From: Methylosinus sp. PW1
GTDB taxonomy: Bacteria > Pseudomonadota > Alphaproteobacteria > Rhizobiales > Beijerinckiaceae
NCBI RefSeq assembly: GCF_000745215.1
Contig: NZ_JQNK01000009.1
Span: 2,170,001 to 2,234,000 of the forward strand
Direction of reading: 5' to 3'
DNA: 64,000 bases
Below, piece after piece: positions 63,358-64,000 of the stretch. The first letter of the stretch is position 1. The number at the start of each line of letters is the position of its first letter. Both the position numbers and the translations under genes were made by a program. A model generated the notes under the pieces. The model saw only the letters and a list, made by a program, of their open reading frames with translations. It was not told the DNA's origin and ran no database searches.

Positions 63358-64000
63358 TCAGGCCGGCAGAAGGCCCTTGCGCAAATTCTCGCCCGCGAGC
63401 GTGATGATGCGGCCGACGGCGGCGGGATCGGCGAGCCAGGCCTCTATGCGCGGATGGGTGAGCTGCGCCGGCGTGCTGCGGCGATAGACCTTGTAACATT
63501 CGGCGAGATAGTACGGCAGCGACACGAATTCGCCGACCTCGCTCGAGAGATGATAATTCTCGAGCTTGAATGTGTAGCTGCCCTGCACGCCGAAATATTC
63601 GCCGATCGGCGGATAGATGGGGAATATCTCCGCGCGTCCGAGATCGTCGATCGCGTAATAGTCGCCATTGACGGGCGCCGGAGTCGGCAGGCCGGCATGG
63701 GCGAAAAATTTCTTGGCGAGATCGAAGAGCACGAACGGCCGCGGATGCACCAGCGAATACATGAACACGCCGCGGCGCGACCAATTGGCGATCTCGCCGG
63801 AGAGATCCATGCCGTATTTGCGCTTGCCGGTCTCGACCAGCTCGTTCACGGCGTCGTTCCAGACGTCGAAATAGCCGAGCGCCTCGAAGACATTGCGGTT
63901 GAACAGCGCATGCGCCTCCTCCACCGAGAGGCCGCGGCGGAAGGCGAAGACGGCGAGCGCCGAGTGATAGGGGCCGACGGGGCCGATGGTCGGCGCATGG
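63358..64000 (-). CDS. WcbI-like polysaccharide biosynthesis protein, partial
   Basis: The frame is open from the right edge of the window to a TGA at 63358, so the N-terminus lies outside. The visible 213 residues include GPVGPYHSALAVFAFRRGLS, VEEAHALFNRNVFEALGYFD, SRRGVFMYSLVHPRPFVLFD and QGSYTFKLENYHLSSEVGEF. The spacing of these conserved stretches recalls the WcbI family, proposed acetyltransferases or esterases of capsule biosynthesis. A GTG at 63924 is internal. The assignment is tentative. Confidence 0.5.
   Translation of the reverse strand, partial: HAPTIGPVGPYHSALAVFAFRRGLSVEEAHALFNRNVFEALGYFDVWNDAVNELVETGKRKYGMDLSGEIANWSRRGVFMYSLVHPRPFVLFDLAKKFFAHAGLPTPAPVNGDYYAIDDLGRAEIFPIYPPIGEYFGVQGSYTFKLENYHLSSEVGEFVSLPYYLAECYKVYRRSTPAQLTHPRIEAWLADPAAVGRIITLAGENLRKGLLPA

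Overview
The window is GC-rich, gene-dense DNA from an alphaproteobacterium. The NepR/EcfG/PhyR stress module, the ChvG-ChvI/HPr-kinase cluster, the rpoN-hpf-ptsN order and the short HPr kinase all point to Hyphomicrobiales (Rhizobiales). A methanotroph or methylotroph of the Methylocystaceae type is my best guess, by inference only: no methane- or methanol-oxidation gene lies here. I saw no rRNA, tRNA or CRISPR array.

Layout. 1-5626: end of a sugar nucleotidyltransferase, a membrane diguanylate cyclase, then a tight three-gene cell-surface glycan operon (UDP-galactopyranose-mutase-like flavoprotein, GtrA-like protein, large GT-C membrane protein). 5777-7665: an exported protein of unknown role overlapping a membrane acyltransferase. 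7792-11589: fumarase, then the general stress response locus (ecfG, nepR with an EcfG-type promoter, divergent phyR) and a KGG-repeat stress protein. 11648-15871: ptsN, hpf, rpoN, lptB. 16123-20597: leuD, a trypsin-fold protein, an O-methyltransferase, an MFS transporter and a small membrane protein. 20916-28392: acetyl-CoA synthetase and fatty acid synthesis (fabD, fabG, acpP, fabF), with an asparagine-rich outer-membrane protein between them. 28607-32137: mltG, yicC, gmk. 32309-35619: a lipoprotein, a cupredoxin plus FTR1 iron-uptake pair and class II DAHP synthase. 35815-44382: two tandem acyltransferase-3 paralogues, a CorA/ZntB-type transporter, purQ/purS, an unknown membrane protein and a three-domain ACP/acyl-AMP ligase/PlsC fusion. 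44521-48443: a PTS-Ntr regulatory cluster with ChvG-ChvI. 48932-52855: glpK, a methyltransferase and glpD. 52951-54252: a complete IS4-family insertion sequence. 54386-64000: a DEAD-box helicase, TerB, an SDR enzyme, rpmF, hsp20, a GT21-type glycosyltransferase, gltX, a MarR regulator with a Cys/His tail plus a thioredoxin-like partner, a MOSC protein and a truncated WcbI-like gene.

The junctions carry several dispersed palindromic repeat families (A-E below). Family A fills three convergent gene ends. A family B copy has been split by the IS element, leaving a 9-bp target duplication. The most distinctive coding features are the ACP-FAAL-PlsC fusion, the Asn-rich loops encoded by trinucleotide runs in the outer-membrane protein, the STT3-like membrane protein in the glycan operon, and the MarR/thioredoxin-like pair with an apparently leaderless promoter.
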